Source of the DNA: Isoetes taiwanensis
Lineage: Eukaryota > Streptophyta > Lycopodiopsida > Isoetales > Isoetaceae
Length of the DNA: 64,000 nucleotides
Direction of reading: 5' to 3'
Assembly (NCBI GenBank): GCA_021234155.1
Contig: JAJEKV010000020.1
Location: 6,060,563 to 6,124,562, forward strand
This document shows positions 1 through 12,152 of the stretch, piece by piece. The notes under the pieces are model-generated. The model was not told the DNA's origin, did not search any database, and worked only from the letters and a program-made list of their open reading frames with translations. The first letter of the stretch is position 1. Every line of letters begins with the position of its first letter. A program made the translations under genes and the position numbers.

Positions 1-1877
1 GGTGCAACGCTAGACAATGACAACAAAGAAAACAACATAAACATCAATAGCAAAGAACATAACCAAAGTACTCAAACCATCATAAACAAGCTCCGGGACA
101 ATGGGTAGCTCAGCCAGCCCACATACAGGCCCGATTAGCGGGATAACGCCACCCGCCTTACATTCCAAGCCCTGTAGCGAGGTGGTGGGGTGAACCTCGT
201 ATGCGCATACCCTCTCAGCCCACGTCTGGCACTGGAGGACCTCTTACCATGGAGTTTCACAAGAGTTGACTGACGTAGCAATCCCTGCCAGGAGAACTAA
301 CGCCCAGTGTCACAGAGCACAAGAACCACAGAGAATCACAGATGAACATGAGCATGCCGGAGCAACCTAGGCCACCGAACCTAGAAGCCCGACCCCGGAG
401 GTTCCAAGTACATAGTCAAATACCAAGACAACAGTGGAACAATGCAAAGACCATGACATGTGGGTTCATTAGAGAATTTACTATAATGTGCCTAGATCAT
501 ACTCTTAGCCCTTGTCGAGGTTGCCCATACAACCTAACCATGCCGAAGTAGCTAGATCGATGATGAAAACTATATTGACGACTCAAATGTTGATGTAGCG
601 TGCTCCAACCACCCTATAAGGTCGATGCAGTACTCACTTCACCATATTATTTACTTAAGGTTTCTTAGAGTTAAGTTTCATGATATGTAATTAAATTCAA
701 CCGTTCATAGAATACAAATGCTTATTACATGCCTTTGTCTATTGTATTTCCCCAAATCACTTGCAGCTCACCCAAACTTATTCTCTGAATGATCTGTGCT
801 TCATCCGGCTCCTTATATTTCCTATTTTTCTTTAACCACCAGCTTGTTAAATAACATAAGACAAAAAGTACCAAAACAACAACAAGAACAAACAAGTCAT
901 AAAAATAGCAAAGAGCAAACAAACGCAGACCCACTGTTGGGTCCGGCCTTCCAACCTGCACATGCATAGAGGAGTCTTTCTGGGCAACAACCGGCCTGAT
1001 TAGGCATGGCCAGGAACATCTAAGGCGAAATTGGCCAATCCAAAAGCTAAATCGAAGTGTTCGTGGTGGATTCAGGTCTGCTTGGGCGGTTACGCTCTTC
1101 TCCAAAAGGCATCGATTTCTCAGATTAAAGCCTTTCCCAGCCAAATCGGCACTCAAAATCCCCAATTCGGCTGTTTAGAAGCAATTTCGACCTGTTTTCT
1201 CATGAATCAGGTGGCCATTTGGTTTAATTCTGGCAGCTTTGGAAAGCTTCTGATTTCTCTAATTCACTGCTGCCCAAGGCAGATCGGCCTCTCTAAGTCT
1301 GAATCGGCCTTTTCCGATGCAATTCCCGCTTGATTTAGATATAGGATCCACTGTTTGCCAGCAAAGTTTCGGTGGAGCAAAGCCATTTCTGTACACCTCT
1401 GAGGCTTGGATGCAGCAACTCGACACCATTTCTCCTCTGTCAGCCTTTCTTCTCGCATTACAAATCAGCCCTCTTGAAATATAAATCAATTCTTTAACTG
1501 CCACACTATCTAATCGATCCAGGCTACAGGTATGTGATCAAGCTTTCCTCTCAGTAGGCATTTAACAAAAGCATGCATAAATAGATTTGTGGCAGCTTAT
1601 GCAGACATCAATTTGAATCACAAAATCCAAAACCCCACCTGAAAATTAGAGAGATCAATGTTGAATCTTCAAGCTCCGGATTCCACAGCTCTGATGCAAC
1701 TCCTCCAAAAAGCACGGCCTCTACTCCACGTCTCCAAAAAGCTTCTAAAATTCCTTTCTCAATTGCCTCACTAATTTATAAAGCTTTTGCTTATTTTTTA
1801 GTTCTGCATGCATGTTAAACATGTATATACGTACATGAGTACGTATACTGGCCCATCAAGTAGCCAGGACCGTTACA
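1..1877 (-). repeat. 3' LTR of the gag-only element (left-truncated)
   Basis: This is a near-identical copy of 3699-4777 plus 24142-24944. On the minus strand it begins TGTAACGG at 1877; its last ~437 bp lie outside the window. The open frames inside it, including the one at 342-551 that recurs at 4043-4252, are simply LTR sequence present twice. Confidence 0.85.
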
Positions 1878-1896
1878 GTCTCTCCTTCAAAAATTT
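1878..1896 (-). other. Polypurine tract of the gag-only element
   Basis: On the minus strand this reads as a purine-rich run ending GAAGGAGAGAC directly against the LTR start TGTAACGG. This is the expected position of the plus-strand primer. Confidence 0.5.
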
Positions 1897-1940
1897 AACC
1901 CATGTCCTCATGGGTCGATCTTAGGAACTATCATGCTTAC

Positions 1941-3155
1941 CTAGAATATAGTAACAATGGGAAGGAAAATAGACAACTGCTTTAAGCTATTACAAACCTT
2001 ACCTGGGATTCGCACTATAGAAGCTTCCTGAGCACCATCACGTGGAGCTTCTATGGCATAGATAATCGTTTGGTATCGCGGAAGGTCTATTATTGTGGCA
2101 GCTCTAGCTTCACCACTTTGTGGCCTTCGCTCAATAGTCCTATTATCTGTATCCGATTTTCCTTCCGGTTGACGCTCCCTTTGATTCCATCGAGGCTCTC
2201 CACGGCCTCTACCTCGTCCAACATTTGGATTGGGATTAAATCTCCCTCCTCCCATACTACCAAGTGGGCAATTACTCCTTGAGTGTCCAATTTCTCTACA
2301 ACGGAAACAACGCCTCTCTTCAAGGCACCGTTGTCTTTCCTCATCAGTGAGTGGCGATAACAACTTGCTTCCAGTCTGGATACTACTTGCCCAATTCTTG
2401 TTATTACTTTGAACTTCCACAGATTGACTAGCATATGGCTCTTCTCTAAATGATCATCTCCTATGAATTCTCAACTGGCCAAGAGGAAGATGCTTGTCTC
2501 TTCCTTTGAGTATCCACTGCAACTTTTCTGCCAGATCTGCTTCCCGATTTTTGGCAATTCTTACTACTTCCTCCAGATCCGTATATGCCACTCCAGACAT
2601 GGTACTTTTGATATCAACATGGAGTCCTTTCACAAATCTGGCACACATCTTAGCTTTATCAAGAATAGGACAATGTGGTTGCAATCTTCTAAACTTTTCA
2701 TTGTATTCTGCCACGGTCCCTGTTTGTGTCAAATCTAAGAACTCATTCATCTTATCAACTTTATATCCTGGAGGTGTAAAATGTCCCTCAAAGGCCTTTT
2801 TGAACTCTTTCCATGTTGCTTGGCCAGGCCTCTTATTCATGTCAGTTAGGCAAGTCTCCCACCAGACTCTTGCAAAACCTCCTAACATTGCCTGAGCCAG
2901 AAGAGCTTTTACGGAATCTTGTGCCTTGATCAAATCAAAATAGAACTCCACTCCACGGAGCCAAGCATCAGCATCATCTCCTGTTGTGTTTTCTCCTGTA
3001 AAAACTTCCCTTTTGGTGTCCTTTAACACCTTTTCAATTGCTTTCTCAGCTTCGGTCTTTTGCTGTGACACGCTTTGCTGCAGAGATTGCTGAATAGCTT
3101 GCAGGATATTAGTTACATCTTGAGCTCCATCTCCTCCTGCACCACCAGCATCCAT
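1941..3155 (-). CDS. gag: Gag polyprotein (capsid plus one zinc knuckle), one internal TGA
   Basis: One reading frame of about 404 codons runs from ATG at 3155 to a stop at 1941, broken by a single TGA at 2454-2456. Residues ~50-215 match the retrotransposon gag/capsid family: a DADAWLRGVEFYFD segment, RVWWETCL, TWKEFKKAFEGHF and VAEYNEKFRRL. After the stop the same frame contains a CCHC knuckle, CFRCREIGHSRSNC, for RNA binding. The frame then ends without protease or polymerase, so the product would be a stand-alone structural protein that packages its own RNA. The TGA lies in an Arg-rich context and may be a former CGA. Read-through cannot be excluded. Confidence 0.8.
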
Positions 3156-3246
3156 GATCTCCTACTACTCTGCAATTAGACAATAGGAGCATTAACAAAC
3201 CACTTCAAGAACATGAATCATTTTCAAATTCCCTCTAAATCAACTT

Positions 3247-3259
3247 GGCTCTGATACCA
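3247..3259 (-). other. Primer binding site (initiator Met tRNA)
   Basis: The minus strand reads TGGTATCAGAGCC two bases inside the LTR end (…GTCACA). This is the usual plant primer site complementary to the 3' end of initiator tRNA-Met. Confidence 0.85.
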
Positions 3260-3261
3260 AC

Positions 3262-4777
3262 TGTGACGAGCCTGCCGAGTTGACCCTCCTGGCAACTCGG
3301 GATCTTGTCAATACTTGAGGTTAGATCAAGGTTGATATGAAAACTTAAACCAACTATGTCGGTGAAGAATTTAATCTTCCAATAGATAATTGAAAATGAT
3401 TCTCTTTATGTATATAACTAATATCCAACCATTGTAATATAGTTAAAAAAAAATACATCCATAATGCATTTATTCAAAAACCAAAGCTAAGATTCAGCTT
3501 CTAGAAACTCCAACTCAGCCACGATCCTGAACAGTACCACTGCCACTGGCCCGAGCACCACCTTGCTCAATCACTGCATGCACTCAAAGGGGTTAGTCCT
3601 CGTGACTAAGTGGGGATCCCATAGCTGCCTCTGCATGCATAAAACATCTTGAAAGTCTTGGACAACAACATAAACAACTCAAAGACACAAGAACCTCTGG
3701 TGCAACGCTAGACAATGACAACAAAGAAAACAACATAAACATCAATAGCAAAGAACATAACCAAAGTACTCAAACCATCATAAACAAGCTCCGGGACAAT
3801 GGGTAGCTCAGCCAGCCCACATATAGGCCCCGTTAGCAGAGGATAACGCTCAGCCAGCTTACATTCCAAGCCCTGTAGCGAGGTGGTGGGGTGAACCTCG
3901 TATGCGCATACCCTCTCAGCCCACGTCTGGCACTGGAGGACCTCTTACCATGGGGTTTCACAAGAGTTGACTGACGTAGCAATCCCTGCCAGGAGAACTA
4001 ACGCCCAGTGTCACAGAGCACAAGAACCACAGAGAATCACAGATGAACATGAGCATGCCGGAGCAACCTAGGCCACCGAACCTAGAAGCCCGACCCCGGA
4101 GGTTCCAAGTACATAGTCAAATACCAAGACAACAGTGGAACAATGCAAAGACCATGACATGTGGGTTCATTAGAGAATTTACTATAATGTGCCTAGATCA
4201 TACTCTTAGCCCTTGTCGAGGTTGCCCATACAACCTAACCATGCCGAAGTAGCTAGATCGATGATGAAAACCATATTGACAACTCAAATGTTGATGTAGT
4301 GTGCTCCAACCACCCTATAAGGTCGATGCAGTACTCACTTCACCATATTATTTACTTAAGTTTTCTTAGAGTTAAGTTTCATGATATGTAATTAAATTCA
4401 ACCGTTCATAGAATACAAATGCTTATTACATGCCTTTGTCTATTGTATTTCCCCAAATCACTTGCAGCTCACCCAAACTTATTCTCTGAATGATCTGTGC
4501 TTCATCCGGCTCCTTATATTTCCTATTTTCCTTTAACCACCAGCTTGTTAAATAACATAAGACAAAAAGTACAAAAACAACAACAAGAACAAACAAGTCA
4601 TAAAAATAGCAAAGAGCAAACAAACGCAGACCCACTGTTGGGTCCGGCCTTCCAACCTGCACATGCATAGAGGAGTCTTTCTGGGCAACAACCGGCCTGA
4701 TTAGGCATGGCCAGGAACATCTAAGGCCAAATCGGCCAATCCAAAAGCTAAATCGAAGTGTTCGTGGTGGATTCAGG
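3262..4777 (-). repeat. 5' LTR of the gag-only element, first part
   Basis: The LTR boundary at 3262 abuts the primer site. The sequence matches the left LTR (1-1076) from 3699 onward. It stops at 4777, where the nested chromovirus begins; the rest of this LTR is at 24142-24944. Confidence 0.85.
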
Positions 4778-6410
4778 TGTGACATTCCAGGGGAATATAC
4801 GCTATGAATACGTATATTCCTGGACCCGTCACTATACAAGTCTATCTTCATAGCCTTGTATACCATAGATTGTGGCACTAGGGGGGCATGACTAAGTTAT
4901 TCATATAACTTAGCCAACCTTAGGTTAAGACCATTTTCCACGTGGCCTTAACCTATTGGGCAACTGCCACACGAGACTCACCCGATTGGTGCCACGTGGC
5001 ATCCTAGGTGGACCTAACTTATATAGGCTGGAACCCTAACCCTAGGCCTCTTTCCAGCCCTAGCACCCAGAGACTCACCTACTCGTTCGAAACCCCGTTT
5101 CGAACATCGTTTGCTGCGGCATAGACTGGTGCAGCAGCCCCAGCAGGGTAGACTCGTTCTTGGAGCAAGAGCAGCATCACGTGAGTCGAAGACCATGGAG
5201 GCACACGGATCTGGAGGGAGAGCATCAGGAGCAGGTATGTAGGGTAGTAGTTGTGATAGCTCATCTGGAATTAGCATTCCAGATGTGCTAGTATATTGTA
5301 TCTAGAGTAGAGCCATCCTAGAACCCGTATTCAACATCTTGAACCCTAATCAATGAACCCTAACCCTTAGTTAGGTTGTATGATTAGGTTAAGATGTTCT
5401 TCTTATGATTATTCTCATGATATGATGATTATGTGATGATGGTTGATCATGTTTGCTCCTCTTGTATTGGGAAGGGGGGTAGAGACCTAGGGCCATATGT
5501 AGTATGCTCCTAGAGTAGATCCCTTAGTTCCTATTAGTTGCGGCCTGTGCATAGGAGCCCACCCAGGCTATCGAGGCTATGATATGACTCAGCACCACAT
5601 AACGGGGCTAGAGGGAATGTGGAGGGAGGATCCCCGGCCGGGGTGGGAGGGGGGATCCCATAGTGGGCTAGGCCTATGGTCGGTCACCGTGTGGGCCGAG
5701 CATGGGTCCGGCACACCTCTGGGGCAATGGTGTCGCCGCCTCGAGAAAGCCGCAAGTGTTGGCTTGGCTCTCGTTTTGGGGGTTAAGTCGGGTACGAATG
5801 GGTGTGTCGCCACGATTCTCTAGCCGCCCACGGAACCTCTAGACCCTGGGAAGGGGAGATGCAACCCTTCCTGCCTCATCGGACGGGGAGATGCAACACG
5901 GAGTAGTCCCGGATGGGTGATGCCACGAGATTGCGTATCCAGGAAGGCTAGAGTCATGCCGAGCTGATTTAGCCCATCCGCAAAGTATGCAATGGGAGGG
6001 GCGGATGGAGTGGTCAACCCTAGCCATTGTCTATAGCCAGCCCCGCCATTGTTATGACTCGGTCCGCTCTACCTTGAGGCCTAGCTATCAATCACCCTCC
6101 TTATGAGTGGAGCCATGGGTAGGAGCTCTTATATTTTATGGCATAGGATTATCTTCTTTGCGGTTGTGGATATGTGATGGACTACCCTTCGAGGTAGTAT
6201 GTTGTATTGTTATTGCTAGTTCGACGTTGTTTATGCTTCCTTTGTGATAGGAGCCCATAGGGGAAGGGCGCCAAGACACCTTTCAGTGTCCCCGCCCGCA
6301 CTAGGATCTCTCGAGTGGGTTAGGCGGAGGGCCCATGCGGTTGATGGACCGGATGGGGATTTCTCGCCGAGTGTACGGCGGGCACCGTATATTTAGCAGG
6401 GAGCATCACA
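4778..6410 (+). repeat. 5' LTR of the degenerate chromovirus
   Basis: It matches 22513-24136 over its whole length. An inverted repeat lies at its start (GGAATATAC … GTATATTCC, about 4791-4820). It also holds a conserved block, CTTGTATTGGGAAGGGG (5461-), that is shared with the LTRs of both H3 elements. It ends …GCATCACA at 6410. Confidence 0.9.
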
Positions 6411-6411
6411 A

Positions 6412-6423
6412 TGGTATCAGAGC
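6412..6423 (+). other. Primer binding site (initiator Met tRNA)
   Basis: TGGTATCAGAGC starts two bases after the LTR end. Confidence 0.9.
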
Positions 6424-7243
6424 AATGTTCTTGGTTGACCAAGAGCTAGCACTGACCATATCCCTGAATAGGTAGACTAACTGGCCTAGCTATGGAATGG
6501 AATAAGAATTCCAGTCTTGAACCGCGAAATGTGGGAGAAGTTTTTTCCCCATTAGCAGGGTCGTAATTAGATTAAGTATAGTCTAAGTGGTAGAAATAAT
6601 ATAGTAAAAAAAAACCTTCTAGTAAATTTGAGCTCAAGACCAACAAGTAGACTTCATCGACTTATGATATCAAGAGCCCTAAAGGATGAGACTGGATATA
6701 CCTCCTCGGAAGGGAAATCATCATAGGTATCCAGGCCATAGTAGTATCAGATTTGGACTTCAAGCAAACATGCTTGACTAAGGAGGTACTACAAACCAGC
6801 AAGGGTGGGCTTCTCAGGAATAGGAATATGGCAAACTGCAACAAACTTCTTCCTCATCAGCCCCGATACTTCAGAGCAGCTGCATCAATCTCGATAGCAC
6901 CATCTCAAGATCACGACAATCTTCTACCTTACAGATTGGAGGTCAAGCACCATCAAAAAGAGGCATCATGAGGGACCAAATACCAGAATTATTAATTGAT
7001 CAGTCGAGATTAGTCCTTGTAGATGGATGCAAATAAACTTCTCTCAGCAAGAGAAGTTGCACAGTTAGGAGTGGTAAAGCACTCGACATTGTCTTTAGCC
7101 TTATAACAGCAGCATGTGGCCGCCAGGATGAAGAATCAATCGACAAGCTCAACACAACAATAGCAATTCAGGAGTTGGAAGAATCATCCTCGAATCTCGT
7201 AACCTCCAAGGCAGATGAGCGACATGAAAGATTTTAGAATGTG
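6424..7243 (+). other. Leader and decayed internal region, no recognisable gene
   Basis: The first ~90 bp match the leader of the element at 37458 onward (the run TTCTTGGTTGACCAAGA and following). After that I find no frame resembling histone H3, ORF2 or gag. The open frames here are short and lack family motifs. The segment ends at the insertion point of the Tat-like element. Confidence 0.6.
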
Positions 7244-7828
7244 TGTTTGGGGTCTGGGTTCGGGAACTCCTGGAAGACAGCCCTCTGTGAGGACCCGTGG
7301 ATCTAACAGGAGAGTCCGGGGGACTATGTCACGCGGGATTTGCAAGAAGAGAACAAGAAGAAGAAAACAGAACAAATGAGAGGAAAATGATAAGCTTCCT
7401 TGATATCAATGATGAACATACATGAGCTCTCGCAATAGAGAGAAAAACTGAAAGGAGACAAGACTCAAAACTCATCTAGAACTCATGTGCGAGCTCTAGT
7501 CATATATATAGTACAATGGCATTTGGCCCAATATAGACACTCGGTCGATCTCGGTGCCCGACTCACGGAAGGAGGCCTGATTTGCGAGGAATGTGGGCGG
7601 TGCCTCTTGAAGTGCCTAGAATCATGCTTGTGGCCGACGACGGGCGGGACGGGCCGTCATTTGTCCGAGGCGCCCTCTTAGGCGGAGGTTTTGGCCGCGT
7701 GGTCTGGCTGCTTGGTCTTCTCACGAGCCTTTGACGGGGCTGACCCGTGGTCGACCGGGAGGATCCTTGAGCTTGACCTGGTCTGTCAGATGCATGAATA
7801 GTCCTGCACTGTGAGGCATAGACTAACA
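7244..7828 (-). repeat. 3' LTR of the Tat-like element
   Basis: It matches 17722-18303 with small indels. A G-rich polypurine tract lies directly outside it (7829-7838; minus strand GGTGGGGGGG). Confidence 0.9.
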
Positions 7829-8996
7829 CCCCCCCACCAAAAGCGACACTTTCGAGTGAAGAAAAAGGAGGAAGTGTTTTCGAGGGGAAGCCATCGTGCG
7901 AAAGTGATCCTCACGGGAGTGAGGACGGGCACCATTATGGTAATGGCCAATGAGATCCCCGGGCGTGTTTGAAGAGCGGGAGGAGTGTTGTGGCCAAGGG
8001 CAGGATCTCGCATCAATAAGAAAGCGAGATCGCACCATGTCTTCAAGGGCGCGATGGGCGTCTGAAGAAATGAACTGACATTCCATGAGGAGGCAGGTCT
8101 GGAGGCCGAAGGCACTGACACTGGCATTCGGATTGCAGTGAAAAATGGGACGCTGCCGATTTAAGGAGCTGAGCAAGATGCATTTGAGAGCAGCACAAAA
8201 ACCTGCTTGAAGATGGACTGAAGGATCAGGTGAGGTGGTGGCATTCTGCAAGAAGGTGTCAAGACCATGAAGCGCATCCGCCGGCCGTTGCCAACCACGC
8301 TCATTAGCAATATAGATCCAATTCGTGGTGGTATCAAGAGTGGCACCTTCTTCCCAATGTGAGCGGCGAACAAAACGTGGATCCCACCGGAGATCCGTCG
8401 AGATCTGAGGTGGAGTCCATCCGGCATGACCATCCATGACCTTGGTCCAAAAGGGGAGGCGCCAATCAGAAGTCAGGAACCTGGGGCGTGGAGGTACTCC
8501 CAGGGAAGCATAGGGAGAAGGAACCATGCCCGTGGGCGTGGGTTGCTGAGCTTGCTCCCTGAATGCACTGACAAGATCCGGATCAAGAGCTTGACACCAA
8601 CGATCCCAAAGAGGAGCAGAGAGTTGAGAGTTGACAGGAGGGCTATCCCATCCTGCGAGGTGCTGCATATAAACTTGTGCATAGGGAAGATCCTCGGGAT
8701 GTCCCAGATTCTTCCTTATCTGTTGCAGCGCTTCCGCTTGCCAGAGAGGTAAATGATTGGCAAGCTTCGGGCATGTACTCGATGAAGAGTGTGGGTCCGA
8801 GCATGATCAGCAAGATATGGATTGTTATCCCGAAGCAACCATTGCACGCTGGGGTCACCTCGAAAAAGCGGGCGTGGCCCATCTCCGAAGTTTTCCCTGT
8901 GTATCACCCGGATAGAAATCATGAAATATGTAAGCCATGGGCTGAACAACTCAAGGTGATAAAGTCCGGATCGCACGACAAAGTGTATGAGATCAA
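7823..8996 (-). pseudogene. C-terminal part of the Tat-like element's extra protein
   Basis: This continues the frame that stops at 9028. A TGA separates the two, and the same frame reopens from 9015 to 8716. A one-base shift near 8740 then leads into the frame 8668-7823. The joined product of the extra gene would be close to 980 residues. This part is rich in Trp and Pro and has no family motif I recognise. Its last codons reach the LTR edge. Confidence 0.45.
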
Positions 8997-9027
8997 AGAC
9001 CAAAGGGCACAGCATAACCCTTTGTCT

Positions 9028-10770
9028 TCAATGGAGAGTTTCGCCAAACCAAGAAAATCGGCAGTTGTTTCGGGGAATATCCACAGGTCCATCTGCCGCA
9101 TGCCACTTCAAAAGGAAGAGGTGGCGGCGAGCAACCACATAATCGTGATAGCAGGAAGGAACTGGGAAGTCAAAAGGCATTCTGTTTATAATGGCGTTAT
9201 GGCCGTCAAGTTTTGCTTGAGCCTCATCGCCAGATCGAATAGCTTTTTGCGCAATTTGTTGTTCAAGGTCACGGATCCGGTTGTCCTTTTCTAGCAAAGC
9301 AGCGTGATTGGTCCGCGGACCCTTTTCGAGAAGTGTTGACTCCGGGAGGAGGATTGCCCCGAGTATTGATTTAAGCACGGCAATCTCCGCGTCATCAAGA
9401 ATCTTCTGTTTCTGCACCTTTGTAAGCTGATCTTGAAGAGAGGTGAGCTGAGAGGTCTGTGTAGAAAGCTGAGCCGTCAAGGAGGCAATTTGAGCGTCTC
9501 GCTCTGTAAGGTTTTGAACTTGAGTGCGGTAATTGTTACAAAGCTCGGAGTACAAGGCGTTGAGCTTAGCAATATCGTCGTCCTTGGCACCCAGGAGAGT
9601 GTCTTTGGACTTGTTGTGCTCCAATAAAGTCTGAATTTCTGATTGAAGCTGAGCCTGTTGATCTGCAAGTTGGCTGACCTGATCCTGTGCACTTTTGAGA
9701 TCTGTATGAGCCTGTAAGAGAGCTCCGTGCTTGTCTTGAAGTTTGGCCTCCAAGGTTGCAACTTGGGCAGTGGCCGCTTGAAGGTCCCGGTGTACCGCAT
9801 CAGAGGCTTCTAGTGCCATTTGAACCCCGTTCATAAGAGCGTCTTGGAATTCTTGTAACTTTAGAACAGCAGCTTGAGCATCCTGCTGATACTGATACAA
9901 CAGCTGACGAGGGTGTTGTGGTGGTGGAGCTAGCTGTTGCCTGGTTTGTGATGTTTGGGAGATATGGTGTGAACTGGACGGTGTAGCTGAGGAGGAGACA
10001 GTGACATGGGAGTGCGGATTTTGGACATGACCAGTGGAAGGAGGGCGTGAAGTGCCATCTCGGTTAGTCTGGGGAAGGGACTGCTGAGTGGAATTTTGAG
10101 AATTTTGTGGTGTGGGAGGAAAGTAATGACGGATGAGGGCTTGAAGGTGGCCTCCCACAGAAACTTCAGAAATGGAAGTGGCAACCCGAAGGCGGTCCAC
10201 TTCTTGGAGAAGACGGTAGAACATCAATTGGGGCCAATCAATGTGGTGGTTGGAGTGTGTAGCAGTGAGTACCATATTATAGAAAGGCTTATTGATATGG
10301 GTGTTCTTGATAGAATACCCAAGGAACTTGCGCCACAGAAACTTAACAAAGGTTTCGTGAGGCTTGTCGATATTGGTCAGGCGATGCACATTGGCATGAT
10401 AAGGAGGTGCACCAAACTCTGTGACATCGATATCCTGTATGGCAGACCATGATAAACAAGGGGTTTGCAAGGGAATATGAAATACCTCAGAAATCAAATG
10501 TTGAGTCAGTGAAATGGTGGTGCCATCGACCACAGTGGTGTATCCATGCGGGCTGTTAACGATATTGGCGATGAACTGCTTCAGTTGGTCAGGATTTGGA
10601 GCCGGAAGTTCCATTTGAGAGAATTCGTAAAGCTTTTGGCGTTCAGCAACTTCTCGATTTGGGCCAACAAGAGCTTCACGGAAAGTGGACGTCAAGAAGG
10701 ATACAGACTCAAAAAGAGCCGGATCCTTGGGAGCAGTAGCTTGAAGTGTAGAAAATCTTGGTGCAGCCAT
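9028..10770 (-). CDS. Extra 3' ORF: plant-transposon-like domain plus long coiled coil
   Basis: I chose the ATG at 10770 (MAAPRFSTLQ…) because the upstream extension to 11058 is low-complexity. Residues ~30-230 form a globular region with SPHGYTTVVDG, FHIPLQTPCLSW and ETFVKFLWRKFLGYSI. It resembles the 'putative plant transposon protein' domain often found near plant retroelements (recognised by pattern only). Residues ~290-500 are a strong heptad-repeat coiled coil (ATLEAKLQDKHGALLQAHTD and following) that also suggests oligomerisation. It lies where Athila-type elements carry their env-like gene, yet I see no signal peptide or clear membrane anchor in this part. Its role is unknown. Confidence 0.65.
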   Translation of the reverse strand: MAAPRFSTLQATAPKDPALFESVSFLTSTFREALVGPNREVAERQKLYEFSQMELPAPNPDQLKQFIANIVNSPHGYTTVVDGTTISLTQHLISEVFHIPLQTPCLSWSAIQDIDVTEFGAPPYHANVHRLTNIDKPHETFVKFLWRKFLGYSIKNTHINKPFYNMVLTATHSNHHIDWPQLMFYRLLQEVDRLRVATSISEVSVGGHLQALIRHYFPPTPQNSQNSTQQSLPQTNRDGTSRPPSTGHVQNPHSHVTVSSSATPSSSHHISQTSQTRQQLAPPPQHPRQLLYQYQQDAQAAVLKLQEFQDALMNGVQMALEASDAVHRDLQAATAQVATLEAKLQDKHGALLQAHTDLKSAQDQVSQLADQQAQLQSEIQTLLEHNKSKDTLLGAKDDDIAKLNALYSELCNNYRTQVQNLTERDAQIASLTAQLSTQTSQLTSLQDQLTKVQKQKILDDAEIAVLKSILGAILLPESTLLEKGPRTNHAALLEKDNRIRDLEQQIAQKAIRSGDEAQAKLDGHNAIINRMPFDFPVPSCYHDYVVARRHLFLLKWHAADGPVDIPRNNCRFSWFGETLH

Positions 10771-11774
10771 GGTAAAGATTTGCAGAAAAGAACCGGGATT
10801 CAAAAGTGGTAGATGAAAGCCAAGAACGGAGGACGAAGGCGCAGAGGAACGAAAAGGTTTAGGGCGCACAACTGGAGGCGAAGAGGTATGATAAGGGTGA
10901 AACTGGAGCCGTTGATGGTGCCAGGTGTCGAAAGATGCCAAGGAGTGTATTGAGAGGAAAAATTTGGCTAAGTCCCCGAAGGACGTAAGGGAGAAGCAAT
11001 GAACGGTGAGGATGAGACGTGAGAGAAAGATCGGATGTGACAGGTGGCCAAAGGACACATATTAATTTTTGACGGGTATGAAAAGAAGCAATGGCATTTA
11101 ATGCTGGCAACTCGAAGTGGGATATCATTAAAACGAATGTGTCAGAGAGTACCCTGGCTAGATATGCGGCGGGAGAAAAGATTCTCAGTTTAGAAAGAGC
11201 CTTGCATTGCAAACACGTTGGCAAATTTCTGATTGGCCCACGTCGACTAGCAGTTCCTCGGTTGGCTATATAAGATGAACCGGGAGGGAAGCGAAGACAT
11301 CCGATGGGCTGAGCATGGCTGGCCGCCGGGTTTGAACGAAAAAGCGCACTATGCCCACCAATTGTCGAGTGGATCACCAGTAAAATGAATATGCTCGATC
11401 TTCGGCGCCGCCACAACCGTGGCGTCGCGAATGGATGGTTGGTGCTCCGGGATGGTGAACATCCCGACCCTATGACCAACGGGATGGAGGTGGTTCCCCG
11501 CACCTTATTTGGGACCCCGAAAGCGAGAACCTCTACCACCTCCCCCGCAGATACCTCGCCCCGAACCCGAGTAGAGGGTTTTTTCTTAGGTTTTTAGTAG
11601 ATAGGGCTCGAGCCCGTTTTTTTGTATATAGGGCGCGCCCATAGCGGAAATAGCCGGGTCAGGCCCGTGATTTTTTAAAAAATATCCACTATAATATAAT
11701 ATGCCGCCTTTCTAGTCACCGTCTGCGTGGTGTTTGCTTCTTGAACTCAGACCGCTGTTTGTTGATTGTAAACT
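10771..11774 (-). other. Spacer between integrase and the extra ORF
   Basis: About 1 kb with open frames but no motif. It may hold the 5' region or an intron for the downstream gene. I see no convincing minus-strand TATA box. Confidence 0.4.
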
Positions 11775-12062
11775 TTACGTGTGATGAAATGTTTTGAGGC
11801 GAAAACCATTAACCAATGTAGGTAATGGAGTGCCATCTAACTCGCTAGTTGGAAAATTTGGTCCGACCACTTGAACAATTTGATAAGGGCCAAGCCAACG
11901 AAACTTGAGTTTACCGGGAAAATTTTTGTACACGGAATCATAAAGAAGAACCAAATCGCCTTCTTTGAATGTTTTTGTCTTCGGACGTTTGTCATGTAAA
12001 GATTTTTGCAAGCTGTTGTCCATGAAGAACACGAATATAAGCATCCCTTGAAGTTCATCCAA
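11775..12062 (-). CDS. Integrase C-terminal segment
   Basis: The segment KTFKEGDLVLLYDSVYKNF, then KFRWLGPYQIVQVVG, is the basic C-terminal domain typical of gypsy integrases, with the GPY/F motif. It is in a different frame from the catalytic part at 12153-13466, so at least one frameshift separates them. No chromodomain follows. Confidence 0.75.
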   Translation of the reverse strand: MDELQGMLIFVFFMDNSLQKSLHDKRPKTKTFKEGDLVLLYDSVYKNFPGKLKFRWLGPYQIVQVVGPNFPTSELDGTPLPTLVNGFRLKTFHHT

Positions 12063-12152
12063 CTGTTTCTAATTGATAGACCCTTTCTTTGAGTCAAAGC
12101 AGGTGGATTATGAGCAGAGCTTGGTGAAAAGCGGAGTGTTGGAAGGATGTAT

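Noticed and set aside
342-551. A small protein-coding gene present twice (also 4043-4252)
   Set aside because: Both copies lie at the same place in the two LTRs of the gag-only element; identity reflects LTR duplication, and there is no motif.
9028-11058. Envelope-like (env) protein in the Tat-like element
   Set aside because: The hydrophobic N-terminal stretch lies upstream of the likely start at 10770. The protein itself shows a globular domain and coiled coil without a clear signal peptide or membrane anchor.
11385-11597. Plus-strand gene in the Tat-like element spacer
   Set aside because: Short open frame without motif, antisense to the element's own coding direction.
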